A DNA stretch of 64,000 nt from assembly GCF_001428545.1 (NCBI RefSeq), contig NZ_LMHZ01000023.1:2467-66466 (forward strand), read 5' to 3'. Positions 1-8,844 of the stretch are shown piece by piece. This stretch comes from Noviherbaspirillum sp. Root189. Lineage in GTDB: Bacteria; Pseudomonadota; Gammaproteobacteria; Burkholderiales; Burkholderiaceae_D. Numbering within the stretch: the first letter of the stretch is position 1; each line of letters starts with the position of its first letter. The position numbers and the translations under genes were made by a program. The notes beneath the pieces were generated by a model that worked only from the letters and a program-made list of their open reading frames with translations, was not told the DNA's origin and made no database searches.

Positions 1-267
1 GCCTGACGTGCATTCTCTGCATTCTGCTTGACGGTCGATGTCAGTTCTTCCATCGACGATGCCGTCTCTTCCAGCGAGCTCGCCTGGGACTCGGTACGCG
101 ACGAGAGGTCGGCATTGCCGGGGATGCCGAGACGACCAGCTGGTTGGCCTGACGTGCATTCTCTGCATTCTGCTTGACGGTCGATGTCAGTTCTTCCATC
201 GACGATGCCGTCTCTTCCAGCGAGCTCGCCTGGGACTCGGTACGCGACGAGAGGTCGGCATTGCCGG
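1..267. repeat. 121-bp perfect direct repeat (146-bp tandem duplication) inside a chemoreceptor gene
   Basis: Bases 1-121 and 147-267 are identical over 121 positions and are separated by 25 bases. The repeat period is 146 bp, which is not a multiple of three. On the minus strand the repeat encodes the conserved receptor stretch beginning [12 protein letters not shown]. The second pass through it is therefore read out of frame. Because this stretch is shared by most betaproteobacterial chemoreceptor paralogues, either a real duplication or a false join during assembly could produce the pattern. Confidence 0.95.
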
Positions 268-1108
268 AAGCAATTTCCCGAGAAGCGACACCGATGGTAT
301 CCGTGCCGATACGTACCTGGCCAACGGTATGTGAAAGGCTATCGATCATCAGCTTGAGGGCCGCCAGCAACTGGCCCGTTTCGTCATTGGATTTGATATC
401 GATGTTCTGCGAAAGATCGCCGGCAGAGACGCTGCGTGCAATGCGAACTGCTTCATTGAGCGGATTGGAGATCGCCCGAATCAACCACAGGCCGATCAAG
501 GCAGCCAGCCCGACACCGAACAGCATGGCGGCGATGGAGACGTTGCGCACCATAATATAGAGCGCCTGGGTTTTTTCGAACTCGCTCTTTGCGACGTTTT
601 CCTGCATCTTGATCAAGCCGTCGATGTGCTCCTGGAACACCGCATAGTGCTGGCTCATTGGCCCTTGCATCAACTCCATCGCCTGCTGCACGTTGGCGGC
701 CCGCAGCGCGTCGACCGTCGGCTTCAGGCCTTCCGCCGTATATTTTTTGCGACTCTCCAGCGACTTGGCAGCGAGCACCTTTTCGCCGTCGCTCATATTG
801 GACGCCATGAAAACGGTCCATAGCTTTTCGACCTCGGCCGTTTTCCGATCGACTTCATCCATGCGCTTGACGACCACCGCCGGGTCGCCGTTCATCGATT
901 CAGCGACCGCCATCCGATTTTCGGATGCCATTCGTACGATATGGTTCAACTGGCCAATCGGCACCATCCTGTCGTCATAGATCGTCTTCAGTGAATTGTT
1001 CGCCGAATTCAGGCTCGTTATGCCGACGAATCCGCTGCCCACCAGCAGCAACGAAAGAAAGCTGATCACGAATACGAGTCGTGACTTGATTGTGAGGTTA
1101 CTAAGCAT
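41..1108 (-). CDS. Methyl-accepting chemotaxis protein, frame broken by a tandem duplication
   Basis: Transmembrane chemoreceptor that signals to CheA through CheW. From the N-terminus: membrane segment about residues 11-32, a helical periplasmic sensor domain of the four-helix-bundle type (about 35-185), second membrane segment about 190-210, HAMP domain about 211-265, and the start of the methylation/signalling helix ([14 protein letters not shown], about 297-310). At about residue 330 the 146-bp duplication shifts the frame. The rest is nonsense ending at a stop at 41-43, so the signalling tip is not encoded in frame. Removing one 146-bp unit restores a frame that runs off the left edge. 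ATG at 1108 is preceded by an AAGG-type ribosome site. It is last in the motA-motB-cheZ-like-cheY-cheA-cheW series. Family call is certain; whether the gene is truly broken is not. Confidence 0.85.
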   Translation of the reverse strand: MLSNLTIKSRLVFVISFLSLLLVGSGFVGITSLNSANNSLKTIYDDRMVPIGQLNHIVRMASENRMAVAESMNGDPAVVVKRMDEVDRKTAEVEKLWTVFMASNMSDGEKVLAAKSLESRKKYTAEGLKPTVDALRAANVQQAMELMQGPMSQHYAVFQEHIDGLIKMQENVAKSEFEKTQALYIMVRNVSIAAMLFGVGLAALIGLWLIRAISNPLNEAVRIARSVSAGDLSQNIDIKSNDETGQLLAALKLMIDSLSHTVGQVRIGTDTIGVASREIASGNADLSSRTESQASSLEETASSMEELTSTVKQNAENARQANQLVVSASPAMPTSRRVPSPRRARWKRRHRRWKN

Positions 1109-1231
1109 TGTCTCTACCTTATTGTTTGTCTGGGCGCAGCGGTACGTTGCCGTTGCGCCTGCATAGTCTCGCTGGATGAATATTTCCGGCCGTCTTCGCG
1201 GCCTTCTATTTTTTATTGCTGAGCGTGTATC

Positions 1232-1744
1232 TTAGGCGGCGATCTTGTCGATCAGGCCCATTTCTGCGCTGGACATCAGTTTGTCGATATCCACCAGGAT
1301 CAGCATGCGCTGGTCAATTGTGCCCAGACCGATCAGATAATCGGTATTGAGTGCGGTACCCATTTCCGGTGCCGGCTTGATCTGCTCCGGCGACAGGGTG
1401 ATGACGTCCGATACACTGTCGACCACCATACCGACGACGCGTCCGCCGATATTCAGGATGATGACAACGGTGAACTGGTCATACGTCGGTTCGCCCAGAT
1501 GGAACTTGATACGCATGTCGACGATCGGCACGATAATGCCGCGCAGGTTCACCACGCCTTTGATGAAGTCGGGTGCGTTAGCGATACGGGTAACGGTTTC
1601 ATAACCGCGGATTTCCTGAACCTTGAGAATATCGATGCCGTACTCTTCCTTGCCCAGGGTAAAGGCGAGGTATTCCTGGCCGGCGATATCGTGGTCGGAT
1701 TTTTCTCCGAGGTTCGGCGTATTCATTTGAACTGCTTGTGTCAT
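1232..1744 (-). CDS. cheW: Chemotaxis coupling protein CheW
   Basis: Cytoplasmic adaptor of 170 residues that links chemoreceptors to the CheA kinase in the receptor array. The whole protein is one CheW domain (about residues 22-165). Typical motifs are [20 protein letters not shown] near the start, the [13 protein letters not shown] segment and the DSVSDVI segment. The ATG at 1744 has an AAGGA ribosome site just upstream. It lies 13 bp downstream of cheA and 123 bp upstream of the receptor gene, in the same transcription direction. Length is normal for the family. Confidence 0.97.
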   Translation of the reverse strand: MTQAVQMNTPNLGEKSDHDIAGQEYLAFTLGKEEYGIDILKVQEIRGYETVTRIANAPDFIKGVVNLRGIIVPIVDMRIKFHLGEPTYDQFTVVIILNIGGRVVGMVVDSVSDVITLSPEQIKPAPEMGTALNTDYLIGLGTIDQRMLILVDIDKLMSSAEMGLIDKIAA

Positions 1745-1757
1745 GGCTGTGTCCTTC

Positions 1758-3944
1758 TCAGGAAAAAATAGATTCGTCAGTGAGCTGACGGCTTGATCGA
1801 AGCAAGGCTGCGACGTCGATAATCAATGAGACGCCGCCATCACCCAGGATGGTGGCGCCCGAGATGCCGGCAACCTTGCGATAGTTGGATTCGAGATTCT
1901 TTACGACTACCTGCTGCTGACCGACCAGTTCGTCAATAAACAGCGCCGCCTTCTTTCCTTCGGATTCAAGGATGACGACGATGCCTTGCGATGGGTCGGT
2001 AAAGCGCGGCTCAATGCCAAACATCTGGTAAAGCGGAATCAGCGGCAAATAATCCCCACGCACCTTGACGACGCGTCCCTGACCGCTGATCTCCTTCACA
2101 TCGACCGGTGCGGGCTGCAGGGACTCGACGACATAACCGAGCGGAAGGATGTAAATTTCTTCGCCCACCCGGATCGACATGCCGTCCAGAATGGCAAGCG
2201 TGAGCGGCAAGGAAATTGAAATGGTAGTGCCGAATCCTTTTGCCGAACGGATATCCACTACCCCACCCATGGCAGTGATGTTGCGCTTGACGACATCCAT
2301 GCCGACGCCACGCCCCGACACATCGGTTACTGCCTCAGCCGTGGAAAAACCGGGCGCAAAGATAAGTTGCCAGACATCCGAGTCGGACATGTTGTCTGAC
2401 ATTGGCAATCCCTGCGAGACTGCCTTGGCAAGGATTTTTTCGCGGTTGAGGCCACCGCCGTCGTCGGTCACCTCGATGACGATATTGCCCCCTTGGTGGC
2501 CCGCCGAAAGCGACAATCTTCCGGTCTCGCTCTTGCCGGCCCCCCTGCGGATGTCCGGCATCTCGATCCCATGATCGATACTATTACGCACCAGGTGGGT
2601 CAGCGGATCGACAATGCGCTCGATCAAACCCTTGTCCAGCTCGGTGGCGGCACCGTGCGTGACGAAGTCAATGCGCTTGCCCAGCTTGCTGGCGAGGTCG
2701 CGCACCATGCGCGGGAAACGGGAAAATACGTAATCCATCGGCATCATGCGGATGGACATCACGGCTTCCTGCAAGTCGCGGGTATTGCGCGTGAGCTGAC
2801 TGACGCTGTTGAGCAGGCGCTCATGCTGCATGGGGTCGAGCGAACCGGTGCGCTGCTCGATCATTGCTTGCGTGATCACGAGTTCGCCGACGAGATTGAT
2901 GAGCTGGTCAACCTTTTCGATGCCGACACGGATAGAGGATGTTTCAGCGTTGTGCGCTGCCTTGTCCGCTTCGCGCCTGGATGCGGTTTTCTTATCAGCC
3001 GTTGCCTGATTATCCTGATGCGTCGTCGTTACGGTGACGGAAGGTGTCGCAACGGTCTGCTTCAACGCCTCTGCGGCTTCCCTGGCGGCAGGCGGCTCGA
3101 AGGGCTCGAAAAAACCATAACCCTGCTTTGCTTCCTGCGCAGCCTTGGCAGCGGCGGCCTGTGCGGAAAAATTTTCGATCGGCTCAAAGAAACCGTAACC
3201 CTGCGCATCCTCCTGCGCTGCCTGAGCGGCCCTGGCTTCGGCCTCGGTCATTGCGCGCGGTACCGCCTCCTCGGAAATCTTCAGGTCGTCCGGATCGAGG
3301 ATAAACGAACAGATTGCAATGATATCGTCGGCGGAACCATTGCCGACCAGCGTAAATACGGTGCGGTTGCCGTCGAGATTCTCGCGGCTGATGTGGCCTA
3401 GCAAGCCAAGTTCTGCGAAAAGCGCTTCAACGTCGCGCGTCGCGATTTCGGGTAGCTCGATGCGGAAACGGCGGGCCGAGTCATCAGCCGGCATCGGTAT
3501 GTCGATGGGTCTCGCCGCGACATCGAGCGATGCGCTCGGTAACGCTTCAGGCATATCACTTTCCGACAGAGATTCGAGCAGCATGCGCGCGTCCGCCACA
3601 GCCTCCTGGTCGACCGGCGTATGCAGGCGATGGCCGTCGAGTTGCATCTTGAGCACATCCTTGGCGATCAGAAAAGCATCGACATGTTCGGCTGACAAGG
3701 CCATTTCCCCCTTGCGGATCTTGTCGAGCAGGGATTCGAGAACATGCGTCACATCCGTCAGGTCGGTCAGGCCGAACGTACCCGCGCCGCCCTTGATCGA
3801 ATGGGCGGCACGAAAGATGGCGTTCAGATCTTCTTCGTCCGGAGAGGAGACATCGATCGCCAGGAGCAGCTTTTCCATCTCTGCGAGAAGCTCTTCGGTC
3901 TCGTCAAAGAACACCTGGAAGAACTGGCTCATATCAATGGTCAT
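1758..3944 (-). CDS. cheA: Chemotaxis histidine kinase CheA
   Basis: Autophosphorylating kinase that passes phosphate to CheY. Visible order: Hpt (P1) domain with the phospho-acceptor in [12 protein letters not shown] (His48); a second small domain about 155-225, probably the response-regulator docking P2 domain; a linker with two copies of QGYGFFEP (248-255 and 274-281); the dimerisation helices from about 335; the ATPase domain with [19 protein letters not shown] and [12 protein letters not shown] boxes; and a CheW-like regulatory domain from about 600 to 728. A GGAG site precedes the ATG at 3944. The duplicated linker motif is unusual and treated separately. All catalytic boxes are intact. 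Confidence 0.97.
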   Translation of the reverse strand: MTIDMSQFFQVFFDETEELLAEMEKLLLAIDVSSPDEEDLNAIFRAAHSIKGGAGTFGLTDLTDVTHVLESLLDKIRKGEMALSAEHVDAFLIAKDVLKMQLDGHRLHTPVDQEAVADARMLLESLSESDMPEALPSASLDVAARPIDIPMPADDSARRFRIELPEIATRDVEALFAELGLLGHISRENLDGNRTVFTLVGNGSADDIIAICSFILDPDDLKISEEAVPRAMTEAEARAAQAAQEDAQGYGFFEPIENFSAQAAAAKAAQEAKQGYGFFEPFEPPAAREAAEALKQTVATPSVTVTTTHQDNQATADKKTASRREADKAAHNAETSSIRVGIEKVDQLINLVGELVITQAMIEQRTGSLDPMQHERLLNSVSQLTRNTRDLQEAVMSIRMMPMDYVFSRFPRMVRDLASKLGKRIDFVTHGAATELDKGLIERIVDPLTHLVRNSIDHGIEMPDIRRGAGKSETGRLSLSAGHQGGNIVIEVTDDGGGLNREKILAKAVSQGLPMSDNMSDSDVWQLIFAPGFSTAEAVTDVSGRGVGMDVVKRNITAMGGVVDIRSAKGFGTTISISLPLTLAILDGMSIRVGEEIYILPLGYVVESLQPAPVDVKEISGQGRVVKVRGDYLPLIPLYQMFGIEPRFTDPSQGIVVILESEGKKAALFIDELVGQQQVVVKNLESNYRKVAGISGATILGDGGVSLIIDVAALLRSSRQLTDESIFS
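3102..3227. repeat. Internal repeat in the CheA linker
   Basis: Residues 240-255 and 266-281 of CheA are near copies ([16 protein letters not shown] and [16 protein letters not shown]) with a 78-bp period. The octapeptide QGYGFFEP is exact in both. The repeat lies between the docking domain and the dimerisation helices. Confidence 0.88.
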
Positions 3945-4043
3945 TTTGGAACTCCATCATCTACGCTTTTCTCGATTGCTTATACTGCCTGCCACGACGG
4001 CGATGCCTATAGCAGGGCTGCTCGCGCTTAGCCGACCACCCGC

Positions 4044-4409
4044 TCACCCAATCACTTTTTTCACGACTTCGGTCAGGCGTTGCGGATCGAAAGGTTTGAC
4101 CAGCCAGCCATTGGCACCCGCTGCACGACCCTTGGATTTCATTTCGTCGCTGGACTCGGTTGTCAGCATGAGGATGGGTACCTTCTGATACGTCGGCAAG
4201 CCCCGCAGCGAACGGATCAGGCTGAGGCCGTCCATGCGCGGCATGTTCTGGTCGGTCAGCACGAGGTCGAACACCTGTCCTTTCGCCTTGTCCAGACCAT
4301 CCTGTCCGTCAATCGCCTCGGTGACCTGATAGCCGGCGGCACGCAGGCTGAAAACAACCATCTGTCGCAAAGAGCCTGAATCATCCACTGCCAAAATCGT
4401 TTTTGCCAT
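4044..4409 (-). CDS. cheY: Single-domain response regulator CheY
   Basis: Receiver domain alone, 121 residues from the start chosen here. It carries the acidic pocket (VDDS near residue 8), the phospho-acceptor aspartate in LVLTDQNMPRMDG, the conserved Thr in MLTTESS and the Lys in LVKPFDP. Phosphorylated CheY binds the flagellar switch. The open frame extends upstream to 4502, but the family N-terminus MAKTILAVDD starts at 4409 with a strong CAGGAG site before it. The upstream 31 codons show no family resemblance. It sits between the CheZ-like gene and cheA. Confidence 0.93.
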   Translation of the reverse strand: MAKTILAVDDSGSLRQMVVFSLRAAGYQVTEAIDGQDGLDKAKGQVFDLVLTDQNMPRMDGLSLIRSLRGLPTYQKVPILMLTTESSDEMKSKGRAAGANGWLVKPFDPQRLTEVVKKVIG

Positions 4410-4535
4410 CTTTGTAACTCCTGCAATTTTCATGTCCGGGAGTACCCGGGGTTCTTCACTTGGTATCGCTTCATTGCTGACGGCGAAGGCACATGCTCTC
4501 AAGGCCGATGCGTATCGCGCAGTGTCAAATTATCT

Positions 4536-5081
4536 TCAAAACAGTTCGATGTCGCCGCTTTCCATGTGCGTCTGGCAGACCGCCTTCCACAGCGCACTTT
4601 CGAGCTTCAGGCTCTGTTCCTCCAGGACCTGATTGATGGTGTTCAGGGTCTGGATGATTTCTTCGGCATTGCTCTGGGAAATGGTGGCACTACTCGGTCC
4701 GAGTCCGCCGAGTACCTCACGCAATCCGGTGACGCGCTGCACGGTACGACCGAGCAGTTGTCCGGTCATATCCTGGAATTGCAAACCGGTCACGGCAGCG
4801 TTGACATGACTGCCGATCTCGGCGTGCCGCGCCTTCAGGTTTTCCGCGATTTCGTGTGTCAGTGTCGAGCCGGAGAGCAACAGGTCGATGGTCTGCTGTT
4901 GCGAGGTGATGGCTTCATGGATGGCCATGAAACTCGCACCGAGCTTTTCGATGGCTTCGCCGAGAAGAATGCTGGTTTGCACCAGGTCGGTCTCGACCTC
5001 TGTCAGATGCTGCGTGCCGTGATCCGATAAATTGGATAACAGATGCTGTACCTGAGAGCCCAACAATTTTTCTTTAGTCAT
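4536..5081 (-). CDS. CheZ-like chemotaxis protein (putative CheY-P phosphatase)
   Basis: A 181-residue mostly helical protein. Residues 99-110 read GLQFQDMTGQLL, matching the CheZ active-site helix; the Asp and Gln that act in E. coli CheZ (the DxxxQ pattern) are present as Asp104 and Gln108. The C-terminus is acidic and ends in an aromatic residue (GDIELF), comparable with the CheZ tail that binds CheY. The protein is shorter than E. coli CheZ and the rest is divergent. It lies between motB and cheY, a position that fits a role in CheY dephosphorylation. Phosphatase activity is inferred from the motif; a non-catalytic CheY binder is the alternative. Confidence 0.75.
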   Translation of the reverse strand: MTKEKLLGSQVQHLLSNLSDHGTQHLTEVETDLVQTSILLGEAIEKLGASFMAIHEAITSQQQTIDLLLSGSTLTHEIAENLKARHAEIGSHVNAAVTGLQFQDMTGQLLGRTVQRVTGLREVLGGLGPSSATISQSNAEEIIQTLNTINQVLEEQSLKLESALWKAVCQTHMESGDIELF

Positions 5082-5133
5082 GAAAACGTCCCGTCCCCAA
5101 CAGCATTCTTCTGCTTACTCGCGCCGAACATTC

Positions 5134-6147
5134 TTACTTGACCGGTTCTGGCTTGGTTGCCGCGTTCGTTAAATCCTGCTTGACCGCCACGTCCTGCTTC
5201 ACCGGAACGTCCTGCTTCACCGGAACGTCCTGCCTGATTTCCGCTGCACCGGTCACTTCGACCGTGCCGCCATCCTTCGACGCATTCTCTTCCGCCTTCT
5301 TATTCATCACGATAATGCTGATACGCCTGTTGATAGGGTTGAATGCGTCATCCTTGTCAAACAATACCGCAGAGGACAAGCCCACCACGCGCAAGACCTT
5401 GGTCTCGTCCATGCCACCGGCAATCAGCGCGCGACGCGATGCATTGGCCCGGTCTGCGGATAACTCCCAGTTGCTGTAACCCTTTTCGCCGCTGGCATAA
5501 GGCGTCGCGTCAGTATGCCCGGAAAGGCTTATTCTGTTGGGCATATCATTCAATGCCCGACCAATTTCATACAGAATGTCTTTTGTATAAGGCTGCAGCT
5601 CAGCCTTCGCCAGGGCGAACATCGGCCGGTTCTTTTCGTCGACGATCTGGATACGCAGGCCTTCGGTGGTGATGTCGATGAGCAGCTGGCTCTTGAACTG
5701 CTTGAGGCTGGGACGTGCCTCGATCGCGTCTTCAATGCGTGCCTTCAGAGCACGCAGCCTTGCCAGTTCGGCACGCTCGAGTTGTGCTTCCGCTTCTTTC
5801 AGATGTGCGGCCTGGAGATTGTAGGTCTTGCGCATCTCCGGGTCGTCGCCTTTCTTGACCTGGCCGTCCTTGCGCGTGAGGTCTTTACCACCGCCCTGCA
5901 CGATGCTGGAGCTGTCGCCGGAGCCTGATCCGCCCGACATGGCAACCTTGAGCGGCGTCTTAAAGTATTCGGCGATACCCTGCAGGTCGCCCTTTGCGGT
6001 CGAACCGAGCAGCCACATCAGCAGGAAGAAAGCCATCATGGCCGTGACGAAGTCGGCGTACGCAATTTTCCATGCGCCGCCATGGTGGCCGCCGCCACCT
6101 TTTTTCACCCGCTTTACGATAATCGGGCGTAAGCCTTCGTCGGCCAT
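5134..6147 (-). CDS. motB: Flagellar motor stator protein MotB
   Basis: Peptidoglycan-anchored half of the proton-driven stator. The N-terminal basic stretch (IIVKRVKKGGGGHHGGAWK) precedes a single membrane helix with the essential proton-carrying aspartate (Asp32 in IAYADFVTAMMAFFLLMWL). A plug/linker region follows, then an OmpA-like peptidoglycan-binding domain about 150-290 with LSGHTDATPY and NRRISIIVM. The C-terminus ends in a run of KQDVPV/KQDVAV units encoded by 18-bp tandem repeats. The ATG has an AGGAA site. It lies 23 bp after motA. Length 337 residues, normal apart from the repeat tail. Confidence 0.97.
   Translation of the reverse strand: MADEGLRPIIVKRVKKGGGGHHGGAWKIAYADFVTAMMAFFLLMWLLGSTAKGDLQGIAEYFKTPLKVAMSGGSGSGDSSSIVQGGGKDLTRKDGQVKKGDDPEMRKTYNLQAAHLKEAEAQLERAELARLRALKARIEDAIEARPSLKQFKSQLLIDITTEGLRIQIVDEKNRPMFALAKAELQPYTKDILYEIGRALNDMPNRISLSGHTDATPYASGEKGYSNWELSADRANASRRALIAGGMDETKVLRVVGLSSAVLFDKDDAFNPINRRISIIVMNKKAEENASKDGGTVEVTGAAEIRQDVPVKQDVPVKQDVAVKQDLTNAATKPEPVK
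5172..5234. repeat. 18-bp tandem repeat at the 3' end of motB
   Basis: Two perfect 18-bp units occupy 5190-5207 and 5208-5225. They are flanked by degenerate partial units on both sides. Each unit encodes six residues (KQDVPV type), so changes in copy number keep the frame. Confidence 0.9.
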
Positions 6148-6170
6148 TTCCTGTTCTGCCTATTCTGTTG

Positions 6171-7031
6171 TTACTTCGACTTGGACGACTTAATGTGTTC
6201 TTCCAGCTCGCTGAAGGAAGGACGCTCGGTCGAGAAGAGCACCTTGCGGCCGAACTCCACTGCCAGGGCCGGCGCATAACCATTCAGGCTCGCCAGCAGC
6301 GTGACTTTCACGCACTGGAACATCTTTGACGATTCGTGCAGCTTCTGCTCGAGCAGCGCCGACAACGGGCCGACGAAACCGTAGGCGAGCAGAATGCCGA
6401 GGAAGGTACCGACCAGCGCGTGTGCGATCAGCATACCGAGTTCGGATGGTGGAAGACCGACCGATTCCATGGTATGCACGACGCCCATCACCGCGGCGAC
6501 GATACCGAATGCGGGCAGGCCGTCGCCGAGTTTTGCCACGCAATGGACCGGCACTTCTCCTTCCGCATGATGGGTCTCGATTTCGTTGTCCATCAGGTTT
6601 TCGATCTGGAACGCATCCATATTCCCGGATACCATCAGTCGAAGGTAATCCGTCATGAATTCGACGATGTGATGATCGGCCAGGATGCCGGGATACTTGC
6701 TGAAAATCGGGCTCTGCTCAGGATTCTCGATGTCACCTTCGATCGACATCAGACCTTCCTTGCGCACCTTGCTGAGGATTTCGAAGAGCAAGGTCATCAG
6801 TTCCATGTACAGCGCCTTGGTGTACCTGGAACCCTTGAGCACCGTCGGCAGCGCCTTGAGCGTCGCCTTGATCGCCTTGCCGTTGTTACCCACAAAGAAT
6901 GCACCCACGGCCGCGCCGCCGATCATCAGGAGTTCAAGCGGCTGGAACAGGGCCGCAAGGTGACCGCCCGCCATGGCGAAGCCGCCGAACACGGATGCGC
7001 AAACGATGAGATAACCAACGATAACTAACAA
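6171..7031 (-). CDS. motA: Flagellar motor stator protein MotA
   Basis: Membrane half of the stator that couples proton flow to rotor torque. It has four membrane segments: two at the N-terminus (LVIVGYLIVCASVFGGFAMA and the following segment) and two around residues 155-210. The large cytoplasmic loop keeps the Arg and Glu spaced by eight (RKEGLMSIE) that contact FliG in E. coli. I chose a TTG start at 7031, giving 286 residues and the usual MLVIVGYL N-terminus, with GGAG seven bases upstream. The ATG at 7091 would add 20 residues unlike the family. motB follows 23 bp downstream. Confidence 0.93.
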   Translation of the reverse strand: MLVIVGYLIVCASVFGGFAMAGGHLAALFQPLELLMIGGAAVGAFFVGNNGKAIKATLKALPTVLKGSRYTKALYMELMTLLFEILSKVRKEGLMSIEGDIENPEQSPIFSKYPGILADHHIVEFMTDYLRLMVSGNMDAFQIENLMDNEIETHHAEGEVPVHCVAKLGDGLPAFGIVAAVMGVVHTMESVGLPPSELGMLIAHALVGTFLGILLAYGFVGPLSALLEQKLHESSKMFQCVKVTLLASLNGYAPALAVEFGRKVLFSTERPSFSELEEHIKSSKSK

Positions 7032-7320
7032 AGGCGGGCTCCGGGTCCTGGGCGACCTGACGACCGGAGCGACATCTTCCCGTGACGGCAATGTCGGATC
7101 TGGCTCAGACGCTCCTGATTAAATGTATTTCTCTATGCCAACCATTTTGCCAATTCGACGAGCGCTTCACAACCAGTATGTGTAAAGGTGTGGTCAAACT
7201 GGTGCTTGATGACGGCGTTCATAGGGTTTTACGACCTAAAAGCCGCAAACTTGAATCCATAAGCCTGAATCGCAGCGGCGAGCGGAGCGCTTAGCGCAAG
7301 TTCGAGCAGATTCGCGCAGA

Positions 7321-8118
7321 TCAGCGGTACCAGCCATATAAGGCGGGCCCGCTGCCGCCCGGATGCAGAATGAGGTCTGGCTTGACGCCCACGACCGGGA
7401 ATTCCAGACTGAGCAGCAGTGTGCCCTGCCGCATTTCGGCACGCGCCTTTTGCCAGAGCGAGGGCATGGCCGCCGGCGACAGGTAGGCGAAAACGACATC
7501 GTAGTCACTTAACGCGAGTCGACCGTAATCTTTACGGATGAAGCAAGCACTGCTGCCGCGAAGGCGTGCACGCAAGACGCTGGCCAGCCATGGAAGAGGC
7601 GCCAGCTCAACGCCTTCGATGATTCCATCTGGACGATGTTGGGCAAGATGCATCACGAGTCCGCCAAAACCGCTGCCGATATCGACAACCCGAACACCCG
7701 GCTTATGGGGAATGAGGCTTTCCACGGCACGCCAGGTATCAAGGCCCGAGGGGTAATACGGCACTTGTGTGCGGAAAGTGGTCCAGTACAAGGGCAGGAG
7801 CAGGAGAAAAGCGCTCAGGAAAATCCAGGACGGAAGGTGAAACGCGAGCAGAACCACCAGCGCAACGGGAAACAGGAACTGGATGGCCAGCCACCATGAC
7901 GCCATCCGCCGCCAGCGCGACAAGGCGGTCGCCAGGACACCCTGCATGATTGCCGCACTGATGACATTGACTTGTATAGCGGTCATCCGGCCAATCGCCA
8001 CTGAGCCGGCGACCACGACGACGAAGGAAAGAATCTGGAGCAGCAGCGCCTGGACGGCAGGTGTGTGCAGGAGGGATTTGTGCGGCGAGGCACCGTGGGG
8101 CGGGTGCCCGTTTGGCAT
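7321..8118 (-). CDS. Membrane-anchored class I SAM-dependent methyltransferase
   Basis: A 265-residue protein with about four predicted membrane segments in the first 112 residues (roughly 22-42, 45-66, 74-94, 97-112). A cytoplasmic Rossmann-type methyltransferase domain follows. The SAM-binding glycine motif is VVDIGSGFGG at 144-153, followed by an acidic strand end in IIEGVELAPL. It sits between flhC and motA, in the same direction as both. No strong ribosome site is visible before the ATG at 8118. The substrate is unknown. Context suggests a motility or envelope role, but this is only positional. The fold call is solid; the function is open. Confidence 0.8.
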   Translation of the reverse strand: MPNGHPPHGASPHKSLLHTPAVQALLLQILSFVVVVAGSVAIGRMTAIQVNVISAAIMQGVLATALSRWRRMASWWLAIQFLFPVALVVLLAFHLPSWIFLSAFLLLLPLYWTTFRTQVPYYPSGLDTWRAVESLIPHKPGVRVVDIGSGFGGLVMHLAQHRPDGIIEGVELAPLPWLASVLRARLRGSSACFIRKDYGRLALSDYDVVFAYLSPAAMPSLWQKARAEMRQGTLLLSLEFPVVGVKPDLILHPGGSGPALYGWYR

Positions 8119-8161
8119 GATACGAAAAGACGACTGACGCGATTAAGGATTTACCACCGCA

Positions 8162-8776
8162 TCAGGCCTGGAATGCCGCGGAGTCAGCGGCACCGGCCAC
8201 ACCTGCCACATTTGCCGCACCGGCCACATTTGCCGCACCGGCCGCAGCCTCTTCCTTCAGTTTCTTGGTTTTGCCGGCGCGCGACGGCATATGGCACAGG
8301 CCGCAGGTGTAATGACTGTTGAGATCGAGCCGGTGTACGACGAAATCACCACCGCATTTGCTGCAGGTCGCGGTTTCCAGCATCTTGCTTTCGAAGAAAC
8401 GCACCAGTGTCCACGCGCGCGTGAGCGACAGCACCGGGTCACCGGATGCATCCGGTTCGACTTGTTCGAGATAGAGCTTGTACGCCTTCATTACGGCTTC
8501 GATGCCGGAAATCTGCGCATGCTCGACCAGGTATTTGTGGATGTTGATGAACAGCGAAGAATGGATATTCGGCTGCCAGGTGATGAACCAGTCGGTCGAA
8601 AAAGGCAGCATGCCTTTCGGCGGCGATACCCCCTTGAGCTCTTTGTACAGCTTGAGCAGGCGCTCGCGGGACAGTGTCGTTTCCGACTCCAGCAATTGCA
8701 GTCGGGCGCCAAGGTTGATGAGCTCGATAGCGAGCTGAATCTCTTGCGCTTCCGTCACCACGCTTTTCTTTGCCAT
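8162..8776 (-). CDS. flhC: Flagellar master transcriptional activator subunit FlhC
   Basis: Partner of FlhD in the hetero-oligomeric activator of early flagellar operons. FlhC carries the zinc site: four cysteines in two CxxC pairs (Cys138, Cys141, Cys158, Cys161) match the E. coli arrangement. The 204-residue length exceeds the usual size because of an Ala/Gly/Val tail (residues about 177-204) encoded partly by 18-bp tandem repeats. ATG at 8776 has an AAGGA site. flhD lies 68 bp upstream in the same direction. Confidence 0.96.
   Translation of the reverse strand: MAKKSVVTEAQEIQLAIELINLGARLQLLESETTLSRERLLKLYKELKGVSPPKGMLPFSTDWFITWQPNIHSSLFINIHKYLVEHAQISGIEAVMKAYKLYLEQVEPDASGDPVLSLTRAWTLVRFFESKMLETATCSKCGGDFVVHRLDLNSHYTCGLCHMPSRAGKTKKLKEEAAAGAANVAGAANVAGVAGAADSAAFQA
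8205..8243. repeat. 18-bp tandem repeat in the 3' end of flhC
   Basis: Units 8205-8222 and 8223-8240 are identical and a partial third unit follows. They encode the AANVAG repeats of the FlhC tail. The unit length preserves the reading frame. Confidence 0.9.
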
Positions 8777-8844
8777 GTTCGTCCTTGTACCTGCGCCTTT
8801 GAACTTGCTACTTTACTTGCTTCTGCCTGAGCCGCGACCGCCGG

